A stretch of 64,000 nucleotides of DNA from Pseudoalteromonas denitrificans DSM 6059. Lineage in GTDB: Bacteria; Pseudomonadota; Gammaproteobacteria; Enterobacterales; Alteromonadaceae. Within the stretch, counting starts at the first letter, position 1. The number at the start of each line of letters is the position of its first letter. Location: the NCBI RefSeq assembly GCF_900112265.1, contig NZ_FOLO01000008.1:1-64000 (forward strand), in the 5' to 3' direction. Positions 38,947 to 48,722 of this stretch are shown here, one piece after another. Under the pieces are notes generated by a model, which was not told where the DNA came from, ran no database searches, and saw nothing but the letters and a program-made list of their open reading frames with translations. The translations under genes were made by a program, and so were the position numbers.

Positions 38947-39561
38947 ATGGAACATTATATTAGTTTATTTGTAAAAGCTGTTTTCATTGAAAACTTAGCA
39001 TTATCATTCTTCCTAGGTATGTGTACTTTCTTAGCTGTGTCTAAAAAAGTAACTACCGCGATAGGTCTTGGTGTGGCGGTAATCTTTGTATTAGGTATTT
39101 CAGTACCTGTAAATAACTTAGTTTATCACGCTGTTTTAGCACCTGGCGCACTTGAATGGTTACACCCAAGCTTCGTAGACGCTGATTTAAGCTTCTTACG
39201 TTACTTAACATTTATTGGTGTTATTGCTGCTTTAGTTCAAATTCTTGAAATGGCTTTAGATAACTTTTTCCCTGCGTTATATAACGCACTCGGTATCTTC
39301 TTACCACTTATCACTGTTAACTGTGCTATTTTTGGTGCGGTTTCATTCATGGTTGAACGTAATTACAACTTTGGTGAGTCAGTGGTATATGGTATTGGTG
39401 CGGGTGTTGGTTGGGCGCTTGCGATTGCCACTTTAGCGGGTATTCGTGAAAAAATGAAGTATGCTGATGTACCTGATGGTCTTCGTGGGTTAGGTATTAC
39501 ATTCCTAACTGTTGGTCTTATGGGTCTTGGCTTTATGTCATTTTCTGGTATTTCACTTTAA
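38947..39561 (+). CDS. nqrE: Na+-translocating NADH:quinone reductase subunit E
   Basis: A 204-residue six-helix subunit paired with NqrD. Conserved Cys-containing segments are [15 protein letters not shown] and [26 protein letters not shown] precedes the ATG, ten bases after nqrD. Confidence 0.97.
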   Translation: MEHYISLFVKAVFIENLALSFFLGMCTFLAVSKKVTTAIGLGVAVIFVLGISVPVNNLVYHAVLAPGALEWLHPSFVDADLSFLRYLTFIGVIAALVQILEMALDNFFPALYNALGIFLPLITVNCAIFGAVSFMVERNYNFGESVVYGIGAGVGWALAIATLAGIREKMKYADVPDGLRGLGITFLTVGLMGLGFMSFSGISL

Positions 39562-39578
39562 GGTAGCGAGGAAAAATC

Positions 39579-40802
39579 ATGCTTGATATTTATTTAGGCG
39601 TAGGTATGTTCACCGCTATCGTGGTACTACTTGTTTTAGTTATATTAATGGCTAAAGCAAAGTTAGTTCCAAGTGGTGATATCACAATCGGCATTAATGA
39701 AGATGCTGATAAAGCAATAAAAACATCTGCAGGTAGTAAATTATTAGGTGCATTAGCCGATTCTGGTATTTTTGTATCTTCTGCTTGTGGTGGCGGTGGC
39801 TCATGTGGTCAGTGTCGTGTAAACATTAAATCAGGTGGTGGTGATATTCTACCAACTGAACTTGACCATATTTCTAAAGGTGAAGCAAGAGAAGGCTGCC
39901 GTTTAGCATGTCAGGTTAATGTTAAACGTGATATGGAAATTGAACTAGACGAAGAAATCTTTGGCGTTAAAAGATGGGAATGTGAAGTTATCTCTAATGA
40001 TAATAAAGCAACTTTCATCAAAGAGCTTAAGCTTGCAATTCCTGATGGTGAGTCTGTTCCGTTCCGCGCCGGTGGTTATATACAAATTGAAGCACCAGCA
40101 CATCATGTTAAATATGCTGACTTTGATATTCCAGCTGAATATCGTGGTGACTGGGAACATTTTGGTTTCTTCAATTTAGAATCAAAAGTAGATGAAGAAA
40201 CAATTCGTGCATATTCAATGGCTAACTACCCAGATGAAGCGGGTATTATTATGTTGAATGTACGTATTGCGTCGCCTCCACCTAGAGATTTATCTCTACC
40301 GTGTGGCAAAATGTCTTCATTCATTTTTAATCTTAAAGCGGGTGACAAAGTGACTATTTCAGGTCCTTTTGGTGAGTTCTTCGCTAAAGAAACTGAAAAT
40401 GAAATGATATTTGTTGGTGGTGGTGCTGGTATGGCACCAATGCGCTCTCACATATTTGATCAGCTTAAGCGTTTAAAATCTAAGCGTAAGATGAGCTTCT
40501 GGTATGGTGCGCGTTCGGTACGAGAGATGTTCTATGTTGAAGATTTTGACGGTTTAGCAGAAAATCCTAACTTTGAATGGCATTGTGCACTGTCTGATCC
40601 TCAACCAGAGGATAACTGGACAGGTTACACTGGCTTCATTCATAACGTGCTTTTAGAAAATTATTTAAAAGATCATGAAGCACCAGAAGATTGTGAGTTC
40701 TACATGTGTGGTCCTCCAATGATGAATGCTGCTGTTATCAGCATGCTAAAAGAGCTGGGTGTTGAAGATGAAAACATCTTACTTGATGACTTTGGTGGTT
40801 AA
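39579..40802 (+). CDS. nqrF: Na+-translocating NADH:quinone reductase subunit F
   Basis: A 407-residue NADH-oxidising subunit. One N-terminal helix ([19 protein letters not shown]) is followed by a ferredoxin domain binding 2Fe-2S through Cys70, Cys76, Cys79 and Cys111 ([22 protein letters not shown]). A ferredoxin-reductase domain follows, with FAD motif RAYSMANYP and NADH motif [13 protein letters not shown]. It is the last nqr gene before the terminator. Confidence 0.98.
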   Translation: MLDIYLGVGMFTAIVVLLVLVILMAKAKLVPSGDITIGINEDADKAIKTSAGSKLLGALADSGIFVSSACGGGGSCGQCRVNIKSGGGDILPTELDHISKGEAREGCRLACQVNVKRDMEIELDEEIFGVKRWECEVISNDNKATFIKELKLAIPDGESVPFRAGGYIQIEAPAHHVKYADFDIPAEYRGDWEHFGFFNLESKVDEETIRAYSMANYPDEAGIIMLNVRIASPPPRDLSLPCGKMSSFIFNLKAGDKVTISGPFGEFFAKETENEMIFVGGGAGMAPMRSHIFDQLKRLKSKRKMSFWYGARSVREMFYVEDFDGLAENPNFEWHCALSDPQPEDNWTGYTGFIHNVLLENYLKDHEAPEDCEFYMCGPPMMNAAVISMLKELGVEDENILLDDFGG

Positions 40803-40856
40803 GTAAAGCATTAAACTAAAGCGGCTATTTATTAGAAGCTTATAGTTTGAAACTAT

Positions 40857-40899
40857 AAAAAAGCTTGTTACTGGTTTATACTGGTAGCAAGCTTTTTTT
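40857..40899 (+). terminator. Intrinsic terminator of the nqr operon
   Basis: An 11-pair stem (aagcttgttac / gtagcaagctt, one G-T wobble) extended by A/T pairs and followed by a T-run. A second small hairpin (tatagtttgaaactata) precedes it. The terminator separates nqrF from apbE. Confidence 0.88.
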
Positions 40900-40997
40900 A
40901 TGTAAAAAAAGCACCTTTAGCACTGAAAGTTAATTCTAAAGTATTAACTTTTTCAGTTGAAAATAGAATTTTATTGACAATTAAAGTGGAAATATTG

Positions 40998-42056
40998 ATG
41001 AACTCTTACACCCTAAATAGACTATCAATCAATAAAAAGTTTGTTTTTAGTTTTTTTCTTATTTTTTTATTTTTATTTCTTCAAGGTTGTGAACCAAGCT
41101 CTAAGCAAGAAAAGTTCCAAGAAGTGTTACTCCAAGGTAAAACGATGGGAACAACGTTTACGGTAAAAGTATTTGTTCCTAATTCTCAGGTACGTTCACT
41201 TAATTTATTCTCAGATGTTCAAGATCTGCTAGCAAATATTAACCAGTCTATGTCGACTTATATCGACGACTCTGAAATTAGTCGGTTTAATCGTTTAGAT
41301 GCAAATACCATATTTCCTATATCAAATGACTTTAGAACTGTGATGAGTGAATCTATTCGTTTAGGAAACAGCACTAAGACATTAGATGTGACTATGGGTC
41401 CATTAATTGATTTATGGGGTTTTGGTCCTGATAAAATGCCAACTAAGGTACCAAGCGAATCAGATTTAACGGCAATTCAAACAAGAATGGGTATTGATAA
41501 ATTGTCTTTATCTAAAGCCGGTCTTACAAAATCAGTACAAGAGTTAGAACTGAGTTTATCAGCTATCGCAAAAGGTTTTGGTGTTGATAAGGTGGCACAA
41601 TTACTAGAAGAAAATGGCTTTACAAATTATATGGTAGAAATTGGTGGGGAGCTGCGTCTAAGCGGGAAAAAACCTAATGGTGACCTTTGGGCGATAGCAA
41701 TTGAGCAACCAGATCCAACTTTAATGCAACGTGCGGTTCATCGTACATTAAAACTGGGGACAATTAGTGTCGCGACATCAGGTGATTATCGTATATTCTA
41801 CGAGTTAGATGGCACTACATATGCGCACATAATAAGCCCTGAAACTGGAAAACCTATTAAGCAAGATTTAGTGTCAGTTACAGTGTTACACCCATCATCT
41901 ATGACGGCTGATGCATTAGCTACGGCTTTGACTGTCATGGGAACAGAAAAAGCAAAAGTGTATGCTCAGGACAATGATTTAGCCGTTTATTTAATAAGTA
42001 AAACCTCTGATGGATTACAAACTTATTCAAGTCCCAAATTTGAACCTTATTTATAA
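40998..42056 (+). CDS. apbE: FAD:protein FMN transferase (ApbE)
   Basis: A 352-residue membrane-anchored lipoprotein (lipobox FLFLQGC) that attaches FMN from FAD to Thr of NqrB and NqrC. The ATG at 40998 has a GTGGA box; an upstream in-frame TTG at 40974 is weaker. Family motifs: TMGTTFTVKVF, LSAIAKGFGVDKVA, EIGGELRLSGKKPNG and ATSGDYRIFYELDG with AHIISPETG. Its position directly after nqr fits its substrates. Confidence 0.96.
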   Translation: MNSYTLNRLSINKKFVFSFFLIFLFLFLQGCEPSSKQEKFQEVLLQGKTMGTTFTVKVFVPNSQVRSLNLFSDVQDLLANINQSMSTYIDDSEISRFNRLDANTIFPISNDFRTVMSESIRLGNSTKTLDVTMGPLIDLWGFGPDKMPTKVPSESDLTAIQTRMGIDKLSLSKAGLTKSVQELELSLSAIAKGFGVDKVAQLLEENGFTNYMVEIGGELRLSGKKPNGDLWAIAIEQPDPTLMQRAVHRTLKLGTISVATSGDYRIFYELDGTTYAHIISPETGKPIKQDLVSVTVLHPSSMTADALATALTVMGTEKAKVYAQDNDLAVYLISKTSDGLQTYSSPKFEPYL

Positions 42057-42184
42057 AAGAAACATTGAGTTTGTTTTTAAGAGTATACACAGGGCTTTTG
42101 GTTTTGAAATAACGCATAAAAGGTGAGGTTTCAGCTGAGACACGCAAACGTGGAATTTGTATAGTTATTAAGTTTGAGTCGGGG

Positions 42185-42190
42185 TATAAT
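42185..42190 (+). promoter_or_regulatory. Candidate -10 box before nqrM
   Basis: A consensus TATAAT in gggtataatatg, 50 bases before the nqrM ATG. No good -35 hexamer is present at 16-18 bases, so the assignment is tentative. Confidence 0.35.
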
Positions 42191-42239
42191 ATGTCGCGAA
42201 ATTTAGCTACATTTATTTAGTGATTTTTGGGGCGAAAAT

Positions 42240-42452
42240 ATGTCACTGTTTATTCTTACATTTGTTTTACTCGTAATTGTTGCCGCTGCCATGGCGGTTG
42301 GTATGATGGTTAAAAATAAGGCTATGGCAAGTAGTTGTGGTGGTTTAGGTGCTATGGGCATTGAAAAGGCTTGTGATTGTGATGATCCATGTGATCGTCG
42401 TAAGGAACGCATGGCTAAAGAACAAGTTTGGAAAGATAATCAAATACTTTAA
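42240..42452 (+). CDS. nqrM: Na+-NQR maturation protein NqrM
   Basis: A 70-residue protein with one N-terminal membrane helix (FILTFVLLVIVAAAMAVGMM) and four conserved cysteines: Cys33 in ASSCGGLG and Cys45, 47, 51 in ACDCDDPCDR. NqrM is required for assembling the NqrD/E iron centre. Location after apbE completes the Na+-NQR module. Confidence 0.95.
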   Translation: MSLFILTFVLLVIVAAAMAVGMMVKNKAMASSCGGLGAMGIEKACDCDDPCDRRKERMAKEQVWKDNQIL

Positions 42453-42474
42453 TTTATAAATTAAAGATACTGAT

Positions 42475-42499
42475 AAAGCCTCGTACGCGAGGTTTTTTT
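42475..42499 (+). terminator. Intrinsic terminator of nqrM
   Basis: Stem cctcg / cgagg with a tacg tetraloop and seven T residues immediately after. It begins about 23 bases after the nqrM stop. Confidence 0.85.
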
Positions 42500-42573
42500 G
42501 TGTCTAGAATTTGTCTCGCATTGATTAAAAATATCAGCTTACAATTTCAAACGAAGAATTTTTTATTTTAAAA

Positions 42574-42602
42574 TTGACACTGTATAAATAAACAGTAAGA
42601 AT
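42574..42602 (+). promoter_or_regulatory. SOS promoter of dinB: -35 box and LexA site
   Basis: TTGACA at 42574-42579 is followed directly by CTGT-N8-ACAG (42580-42595), a perfect match to the gammaproteobacterial LexA operator core. A weak -10 (taagaat) lies at about 17 bases. The operator sits between the -35 and -10, and the dinB ATG is at 42609, so repression by LexA is expected. Confidence 0.85.
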
Positions 42603-42608
42603 GTTTGT

Positions 42609-43661
42609 ATGAAGAAGTTTATACATATAGATATGGATTGTTTCTACGCAGCTGTTGAAATGCGAGACAATCCTGCATTACGAGAAGTACCTCTTGCAAT
42701 CGGTGGTAAAAGTCGAAGAGGGGTGATCTCAACCTCTAATTATATCGCACGTCAATATGGCGTACGCTCCGCTATGTCTAACTATAAAGCATTACAATTA
42801 TGCCCCCATCTTGTACTGGTACCAGGCAGAATGTCGGTATATAAAGAAGCTTCAAATCAAATTCGTGAAATTTTTCATCAATATACAGATTTAATCGAAC
42901 CATTATCATTGGATGAAGCCTATTTAGATGTCACTGATGCTGCACATTGTTCTGGTAGTGCGACATTAATGGCACAAGAGATAAGACAAAAGATATATGA
43001 AAAAACAGGTTTAACGGCATCTGCTGGTGTTGCACCCATTAAGTTTATAGCAAAAATAGCCAGTGATGAAAACAAACCAAATGGACAATGTATAATAACA
43101 CCTGATAAAGTTTCAAACTTTTTAAATGAATTGCCTTTAGGTAAAATTCCAGGGGTAGGTAAAGTAACTTTAGAGCGTTTGGCTGCATTACAACTAAAAT
43201 TAGGCAAGGATGTTTTAGATAAAGGCGAAGATTGGATGGTACGTACTTTAAGCAATTTTGGTTATGAATTATACCAAAAATGTGCCGGAAATCATATTGG
43301 TAAAGTGCATACTGAAAGAGTGAGAAAATCATTAAGTGTAGAGCATACATATGAATTTGATTTAAATTCTGAGCAGGAGTGTTTAGATAAATTCCCAGGA
43401 CTACTTGATGAGCTACAACGTAGGTTAGAGAAACAAAATTTGGCCTCAAATATTAGTAAGCTGAGTGTTAAAGTGAAGTTTTCAGACTTTGTATCTACAA
43501 CTGCAGATCAAACTGCTAATTCTTTGTGTAATCAAGTGTATGCGGAACTTTTAAAAAAAGCCTATACCAGAGGTGGTTATAAAGGCGTCAGATTATTAGG
43601 TGTTGGAGTCGGTATAAAACTTGAAAAAAACGATGAAGCTCAGTTAAGTTTTGAATGTTGA
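42609..43661 (+). CDS. dinB: DNA polymerase IV (error-prone, Y family)
   Basis: A 350-residue translesion polymerase. The N-terminus HIDMDCFYAAVEMRDNPAL and the catalytic acidic pair in PLSLDEAYLDVTD are intact. The thumb helix-hairpin-helix (LPLGKIPGVGKVTLERL) and little-finger domain (SKLSVKVKFSDFVSTTADQ) follow. LexA control is indicated by the operator just upstream. Fragments related to this gene recur at 43768-43998 and 51636-51672. Confidence 0.97.
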   Translation: MKKFIHIDMDCFYAAVEMRDNPALREVPLAIGGKSRRGVISTSNYIARQYGVRSAMSNYKALQLCPHLVLVPGRMSVYKEASNQIREIFHQYTDLIEPLSLDEAYLDVTDAAHCSGSATLMAQEIRQKIYEKTGLTASAGVAPIKFIAKIASDENKPNGQCIITPDKVSNFLNELPLGKIPGVGKVTLERLAALQLKLGKDVLDKGEDWMVRTLSNFGYELYQKCAGNHIGKVHTERVRKSLSVEHTYEFDLNSEQECLDKFPGLLDELQRRLEKQNLASNISKLSVKVKFSDFVSTTADQTANSLCNQVYAELLKKAYTRGGYKGVRLLGVGVGIKLEKNDEAQLSFEC

Positions 43662-43767
43662 GTAGACTTATTTTGGGTACTTTAAGTGTTGTTTTAGATC
43701 AAAATGATTAATTATTCTCCTTATCTTGGGGCAATCAAATAATCTTCAGCAAATTACAATTATGTTG

Positions 43768-43998
43768 AATATCAACATATGCGAAAAACTGATTCCAGAA
43801 TTAATTCTTCGTTCTAAAAAGCACCTTGTTAATAGAACAATTTGAAAATTGGGTGTTAAGGTAAAATTCGAAGGTTTTGTGCAAACAATAAAAGAATCAA
43901 AATACTCAGTGATTAGTAATGAATTGTTTGATGAATTACTAATTGAAGCAATACGCAGAGGAGGTGGAAAGGCGTTAGATTATTATGTGTTTAAATAG
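43768..43998 (+). pseudogene. Decayed dinB-like 3' fragment
   Basis: Translation reads CEKLIPELILRSKKHLVN..., an in-frame TGA, then KLGVKVKFEGFVQTIKES and ELLIEAIRRGGGKALDYY. This lines up with the little-finger domain of Pol IV (compare KLSVKVKFSDFVSTTADQ and RGGYKGVRLLGVG in the intact dinB). The end is out of frame relative to the family after RGGGKA. It is more distant from the neighbouring dinB than a recent copy would be, so it looks like the remnant of a different dinB allele. Confidence 0.8.
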
Positions 43999-44468
43999 GT
44001 CCTAATGACGATAGTAACGATAGAATAAGCCACCAGATCCAGCTATTTTAACTTAAACCTATATATTCAATTAAAGCCCTCGAAGAATTATCTGTTACTC
44101 AACTCTCATTTAACTAAAACATAAATACCACGTGTGTGGATCTTCAAATAATGTAGAGTTCTTATTCAATAGCTACCTAGTTTGTATCTAAATTCGCAAA
44201 AGTCATTGGTTTTTTGCGTTAATTATGATTTTATGGTGAGCGTAAAAATTACATTTGATTCAATGGTTTGCTTGTGAATTTGACTGTTCTAGCATGAAGG
44301 TTTCTACCACCTTACGGACCTTTATCATAGTGAACGTTCATGAAATATTAACCGCTACACATGAACAATTAGGTGTCAATCTCTGGGAATTACAAGGTAC
44401 TTAGTGAAGGAGCAGTACTTATGAATAGATGATTTAATCTAGTTATAATGGTATTTATTATTCATAAT
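43999..44468. other. Gene-free left edge of the accessory island
   Basis: About 470 bases without a supported gene. Short open stretches (for instance coding HEILTATHEQLGVNLWEL near 44340) are not attributable to a family and have no start or ribosome-binding site. The region probably holds decayed DNA between the dinB remnant and the BlaI operators. Confidence 0.5.
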
Positions 44469-44518
44469 GTGCGACAAATGTCACATTTGCCTTGATCGTC
44501 TGTGACAAATGTCGCATT
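44469..44518 (+). promoter_or_regulatory. Two dyad operators before the BlaI-type repressor
   Basis: tgcgacaaatgtcaca (around 44470-44485) and tgtgacaaatgtcgca (around 44500-44515) each have a GACA/TGTC dyad around two bases, and they are near-inverted copies of each other. BlaI/MecI repressors bind TACA/TGTA-type dyads of the same geometry. The pair lies 35-80 bases upstream of the repressor ATG, consistent with autoregulation (inference). Confidence 0.7.
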
Positions 44519-44549
44519 ATGTAGGTCTCAGCCAATAAGTAAGAATAAA

Positions 44550-44927
44550 ATGCAACCTACAGCTCCTGAACTGGAAATTTTAAAACTGTTATGGCACACG
44601 CAGCCCCGCACAGCACGTGAACTTCACGACGAAATCAAACAAATACTTAGTTGGAGTTATTCTTCTACTCGTAAGACATTGGAAAGAATGGGAGAAAAGG
44701 ATTTCGTGTCAATGGAGTTTAAAGGTAACAAAAAGATCTATTTTGCCCGTATAAATAAGGTTAAGACGTTAGCCGCTTTTGCTCAAGACTTTGCCAAACG
44801 TGTATTTGAATTAGATGGTCCATTACCTGTGGCCATGTTTACAGATAGCAGATTGATCGATGATAGCGAAATTGCTGATCTTGAAAAGCTATTGAAAGAC
44901 TTGGAACAAAAGCACGAAGAAGAGTAA
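44550..44927 (+). CDS. BlaI/MecI/CopY-family transcriptional repressor
   Basis: A 125-residue repressor. It has a winged helix N-terminus with the family opening PTAPELEILKLLWHTQPRTA, and WSYSSTRKTLERMGEKDFVS containing the recognition helix. The C-terminal helical tail (SEIADLEKLLKDLEQKHEEE) is for dimerisation. The ATG at 44550 is preferred; a longer frame from 44502 would run through an operator. Its stop is four bases from the M56-M23 gene, as in blaI-blaR1 pairs, where the membrane protease inactivates the repressor. Confidence 0.9.
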   Translation: MQPTAPELEILKLLWHTQPRTARELHDEIKQILSWSYSSTRKTLERMGEKDFVSMEFKGNKKIYFARINKVKTLAAFAQDFAKRVFELDGPLPVAMFTDSRLIDDSEIADLEKLLKDLEQKHEEE

Positions 44928-44931
44928 AAAT

Positions 44932-46356
44932 ATGGATTATCAAAATATGCCTAGTACTCTTTTGTTGCAGATATTGTTTTTCATTGCTTGGAGTGTGATT
45001 TTATATGGATTTGCGTTAGCAATTACTAAAATATTGCCCCATTTAGCCAAATGGTCACGGTTTTGGCAAGCTTGGCTTTTAGTCGCTTTAGTGCCTTTAT
45101 TTCCTGATTATTTTTATCAAGTGAATACTTTGATCCCTGATGCTTTGAAAGAAGCATTTAGTGATTCTCAACATAATTTATTGAATCATTCAAATTCAGT
45201 TGTAAATCAAATCGAAAGTACAGAGACATTGCAGATATTCCTATCGCTAGTAATAGTGATGATAATCGGCGGTTGTTGCCTATCATTGCTACGTTTCTTC
45301 TCAGGGGTGTTAAAAGTTAATAAATTTGTTAAACAGGCAACACCTCTAATTGATTTTAAGCACTTTACACAGCAACAAAAAACCGTAATTACTACTAATA
45401 ATATTCGTGTTCGGATCACCAGTCAGCCTGTTTCTCCGTTTGTTTTTGGATTTTTTCAAGTGACTATGTTGTTACCAAGTAGCGTTTTTAATATGTCGCA
45501 GCAACAACGATTCTTATTAATTGAACATGAGTTAATGCACATTAAAAGGTGGGATCCTAAAGCGGTAATTATATTCCGGTTTTGCTCCAGTATATTCTGG
45601 TTTAATCCTGTTATAAGCTTTTTTGAAAGGCAATTTTTACAGAGTATGGAATTGAATTGTGATATGGCGGTTATTTCCTCCTACCCAAAGGTTAAGCTAG
45701 ATTATGCTAGGGCACTAGTCGCAAGTCTTAAGTTAAGTAAAAATACCATAGATAACGGGTTAACCACTTACTTTTCTGGTCCACAACTTAAAAAGCAAGA
45801 TTTTGAAAACAGAATAAAAACGGCAATGTCAGCTCATCTAAATAATAAATATGACAGGCGATACATCTCATTTTTACTCTTCTTATCCTCTTTTATGTGC
45901 TTTTTTGTTATAGCAGTCAAACCTTTTTTCCCAGTGCTGGAATTTAACTCCAACAGCTTTGACGGCATGTTACCAGTATTGAATGCTCGGGTTTCTTCCG
46001 GCTACGGTGATATTAACGACTTCAGAGGATATCGGCCTCATAAGGCCATCGATTTTGCTGCTCCAATAGGTACTAAAGTGGTTGCGAGTTTTTCTGGAAA
46101 GGTTTTAATTGCTGATAATGCCACCTTGCACCGTAATTATGGCAAGGTGGTACTAGTTGAACATAAAGGTCAGATGCAAAGCTTGTATGCGCACCTTGAC
46201 AGCTTTTCAGTTGAGTCGGGGCAATATATTTCAGCGGGACAAACCCTCGGTACCGTCGGAGAAACGGGGCGTGTAACTGGGCCTCACCTGCACTTTGAAC
46301 TGCTAAAAGCAGGTAAACCTATTGATCCAGCTCTTTATTTGAACTTACAAATCTGA
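44932..46356 (+). CDS. M56 (BlaR1-like) membrane protease fused to a periplasmic M23 peptidase domain
   Basis: A 474-residue membrane protein. The N-terminal part has two to three helices and an M56 zinc-protease region with HELMH (His199, Glu200, His203) and the downstream MELNCD ligand segment. A further helix (SFLLFLSSFMCFFVIAV, ~305-322) leads to a C-terminal M23/LytM domain (~340-470): zinc ligands His370 and Asp374 in HKAIDFAAP, plus His452 and His454 in GPHLHFEL. Canonical BlaR1 has a penicillin-binding sensor at this place; here it is a peptidoglycan endopeptidase-type domain. It may couple a wall signal to repressor cleavage, or itself cut the wall. The architecture is seen directly; function is inference. 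Confidence 0.88.
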   Translation: MDYQNMPSTLLLQILFFIAWSVILYGFALAITKILPHLAKWSRFWQAWLLVALVPLFPDYFYQVNTLIPDALKEAFSDSQHNLLNHSNSVVNQIESTETLQIFLSLVIVMIIGGCCLSLLRFFSGVLKVNKFVKQATPLIDFKHFTQQQKTVITTNNIRVRITSQPVSPFVFGFFQVTMLLPSSVFNMSQQQRFLLIEHELMHIKRWDPKAVIIFRFCSSIFWFNPVISFFERQFLQSMELNCDMAVISSYPKVKLDYARALVASLKLSKNTIDNGLTTYFSGPQLKKQDFENRIKTAMSAHLNNKYDRRYISFLLFLSSFMCFFVIAVKPFFPVLEFNSNSFDGMLPVLNARVSSGYGDINDFRGYRPHKAIDFAAPIGTKVVASFSGKVLIADNATLHRNYGKVVLVEHKGQMQSLYAHLDSFSVESGQYISAGQTLGTVGETGRVTGPHLHFELLKAGKPIDPALYLNLQI

Positions 46357-46512
46357 AGGGGATAAGGTAAATACCATATTGCTACCGGTTCTTGTCTGTT
46401 TATGAAAACAGGAATAAGCAAGTGTAATCATTTAGATAAACCCCAATTTAAATTTAGCTAACTTTATTTTTCGCTTTTGTTAGCGTTATATAGTCATTAG
46501 GAAAGAGACAGG

Positions 46513-47418
46513 ATGTACAAATTATTATGCTTATTCATCACATTATTTGCCGCTGCTTCAGGTCAAGCTCAAGAGATAGCAATTACATTTGATGACGTTC
46601 CACGACCAGACTCAAGATTATTTTCTGGGGAGGAGAGAACACAAAAATTAATTGCAGCCCTCAGAAAATCCAAGGTACCTGATATTTTTCTATTTGTAAC
46701 AACAAATAACATAACGGAAAAATCAAAGAAACGTGTTGAAGCTTATATAGAGGCAGGGTTCCATCTTGGAAATCATAGCCATAGTCACTTTTCTGCCCAT
46801 AAAAAACATATTGAAACATACCTTTCTGATATAACGGTGGCGCGTAATCAATTGAAAGGTTTTAAAAATAATATGCCCTTTTACAGGTACCCATATTTGC
46901 ATGAAGGCAATGATAGAAAAACAAGAGACCGCATTCGTCAGCATTTGCGAGAGATGAGCTATAAAAATGGTTACGTTACAGTCGATAACTACGATTGGTA
47001 CATGGATAGCTTACTTCAAAGAGCTTTAGTTAACGGTAAAAAAGTGGATTATGACGCATTAAAGAATGCTTATATTACTGTTCTTTGGCAGTCCATTCTT
47101 TTTTACGATGAAATAGCCAATAAAACTCTAGGGCGATCTCCTAAACACGTATTATTGCTTCATGAAAATGATATGGCTGCTTTATTTATCGATGATTTGA
47201 TTGAGCATATTCGTGAACAGGGGTGGAAGGTTATTTCTCCTCAGGAGGCATATAAAGATCCTATTGCTTTTACAATTCCCGATGTTTTATTTAATGGCCA
47301 AGGTAGGGTAGCTGCAATTGCTAAAAGTAAAGGATGGGATGAGAAGCTCCTTAGAGATGTCGGCTCAAGTGAAGACTATTTGGATGACTATTTTAAAAAT
47401 AACAATGTATTCAAATAA
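46513..47418 (+). CDS. Secreted polysaccharide deacetylase (NodB fold)
   Basis: A 301-residue exported carbohydrate esterase 4-type protein: signal peptide (LLCLFITLFAAASGQA), motif 1 ITFDDVPRPD (catalytic and metal Asp), motif 2 HLGNHSHSH (metal His pair), and motif 3 YRYPYLHEG. It removes acetyl groups from peptidoglycan or other GlcNAc-containing polymers; the substrate is not evident. AGGAAAGAGACAGG precedes the ATG. It lies in the same direction as the BlaI-M56/M23 genes. Confidence 0.9.
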   Translation: MYKLLCLFITLFAAASGQAQEIAITFDDVPRPDSRLFSGEERTQKLIAALRKSKVPDIFLFVTTNNITEKSKKRVEAYIEAGFHLGNHSHSHFSAHKKHIETYLSDITVARNQLKGFKNNMPFYRYPYLHEGNDRKTRDRIRQHLREMSYKNGYVTVDNYDWYMDSLLQRALVNGKKVDYDALKNAYITVLWQSILFYDEIANKTLGRSPKHVLLLHENDMAALFIDDLIEHIREQGWKVISPQEAYKDPIAFTIPDVLFNGQGRVAAIAKSKGWDEKLLRDVGSSEDYLDDYFKNNNVFK

Positions 47419-47651
47419 AGTGCCGTATGACAAAGTATAACTGCGGACAAACAACTGAATATGGCGTGAGGTTGTAGAATAATTTAAAAATTTATTTGAT
47501 GGCCTGAAAACAGGGTTTTAAATGTATTAGTGAAGTCTTGTTTTAAGCTTAGAGTGCGATACAAAAATCCACTTTTTAATTAATTTTGACTTTTAGATAA
47601 ATTCTACAGGCTCGTTAGATATTAACTAAAGTATTAAAGTGAATTAAGAGA

Positions 47652-48701
47652 GTGATTTTGGAAATAAGAAAATTAAATACGCTAAGGGGATTAGCCGCAC
47701 TTATTGTATTTATTACACACTTCAGTGATGCAACAAACTGGCTTGGAGGCGTTTTGGGAGGAAGGGCTGGTCAATATGGAGTAATGTTGTTTTTTCTCCT
47801 AAGTGGCTTCCTTATGTCTTACCTCTATTTTGACAAAGAATTTAGTAAAGGAAATATACAAGAATATTTTATTGCCAGATTAGCGAGAGTACTTCCGCTG
47901 TATTTATTAGTCGTATTTTTTTCCTATTTATTCACTTTATTAGACATTCAAGCGTTATACAAAATCACAAACATAAAAGAGCTAGTCTCTCACCTAATGT
48001 TCATTTATGGTGAAAGTGTTCTTTGGACAATTTCGCCAGAAATGCAGTTCTATTTAGCATTCATAGTATTTTGGTTGCTAGCTTCGGAGCGCTCAGGGTA
48101 TATTTATGTGCTAATAATTTCAATTTTAATACTTTTATTTTTTACAAATTTTCCTCGTATAAATGGTGATATTTATGGTTTTAAATATAACTTTTTTCAT
48201 GTATTTAGAAGCCTTCCTTATTTCTTTGTTGGTCTGATTTTTGGAATGCACTATAGAACTTTCAAAGTACCGAGGTACCTCTATAAAAACAGATTTGTTT
48301 TAGCTCTTTTATTAATCCCGCTAATGTGCCCTGAGTTTTCTCCGATAACATCAGATGCAAAAAATAAGATGTGGCTAAGTTACGAAGTCTTATTTGTGAT
48401 GAGCACATTGTTCTTTTGTATTGTATTTTTGGTGCCGAATAATAATATTTTTCTAGCGAACAAGGTTGGAGATTTTATTGGTAAAATATCCTATTCGTTA
48501 TATTTATTGCATATGCCCATTATTGCGAAAGTGAATCAATTTGATTTTTCGATAGAGCTTAAGCTTCTGGTGTCTATTATTTTGAGTATTGCTACTGCTT
48601 ACCTCTCGTATAAATACTTTGAAAAACCAGTAGCCAAATTTATTCGAAATTTAGCATTTAACAAAAACACAAGTAATAGCATTTCGCTATCATCACTCTG
48701 A
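47652..48701 (+). CDS. Membrane acyltransferase, family 3
   Basis: A ~349-residue multi-helix membrane protein of the O-acyltransferase (OafA-like) family. The start motif LNTLRGLAALIVFITHFSDA contains the conserved R and H. Other typical regions are MLFFLLSGFLMSYLYF and FIARLARVLPLYLLVVFF. It transfers acyl groups to surface or wall sugars. The start is uncertain: GTG at 47652 or TTG at 47658; no ATG fits. M1 peptidase follows after 21 bases. Confidence 0.88.
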   Translation: MILEIRKLNTLRGLAALIVFITHFSDATNWLGGVLGGRAGQYGVMLFFLLSGFLMSYLYFDKEFSKGNIQEYFIARLARVLPLYLLVVFFSYLFTLLDIQALYKITNIKELVSHLMFIYGESVLWTISPEMQFYLAFIVFWLLASERSGYIYVLIISILILLFFTNFPRINGDIYGFKYNFFHVFRSLPYFFVGLIFGMHYRTFKVPRYLYKNRFVLALLLIPLMCPEFSPITSDAKNKMWLSYEVLFVMSTLFFCIVFLVPNNNIFLANKVGDFIGKISYSLYLLHMPIIAKVNQFDFSIELKLLVSIILSIATAYLSYKYFEKPVAKFIRNLAFNKNTSNSISLSSL

Positions 48702-48722
48702 AATTTAATTACAGTAGGATAT

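Noticed and set aside
43045..43449. A 134-codon reverse-strand frame inside dinB
   Set aside because: It is a shadow of a strongly conserved polymerase gene in the opposite direction.
47419..47651. Possible integron attC site in the gap before the acyltransferase
   Set aside because: Core-like words are present (aactgcggac) but no paired inverted core or folding arms were found.
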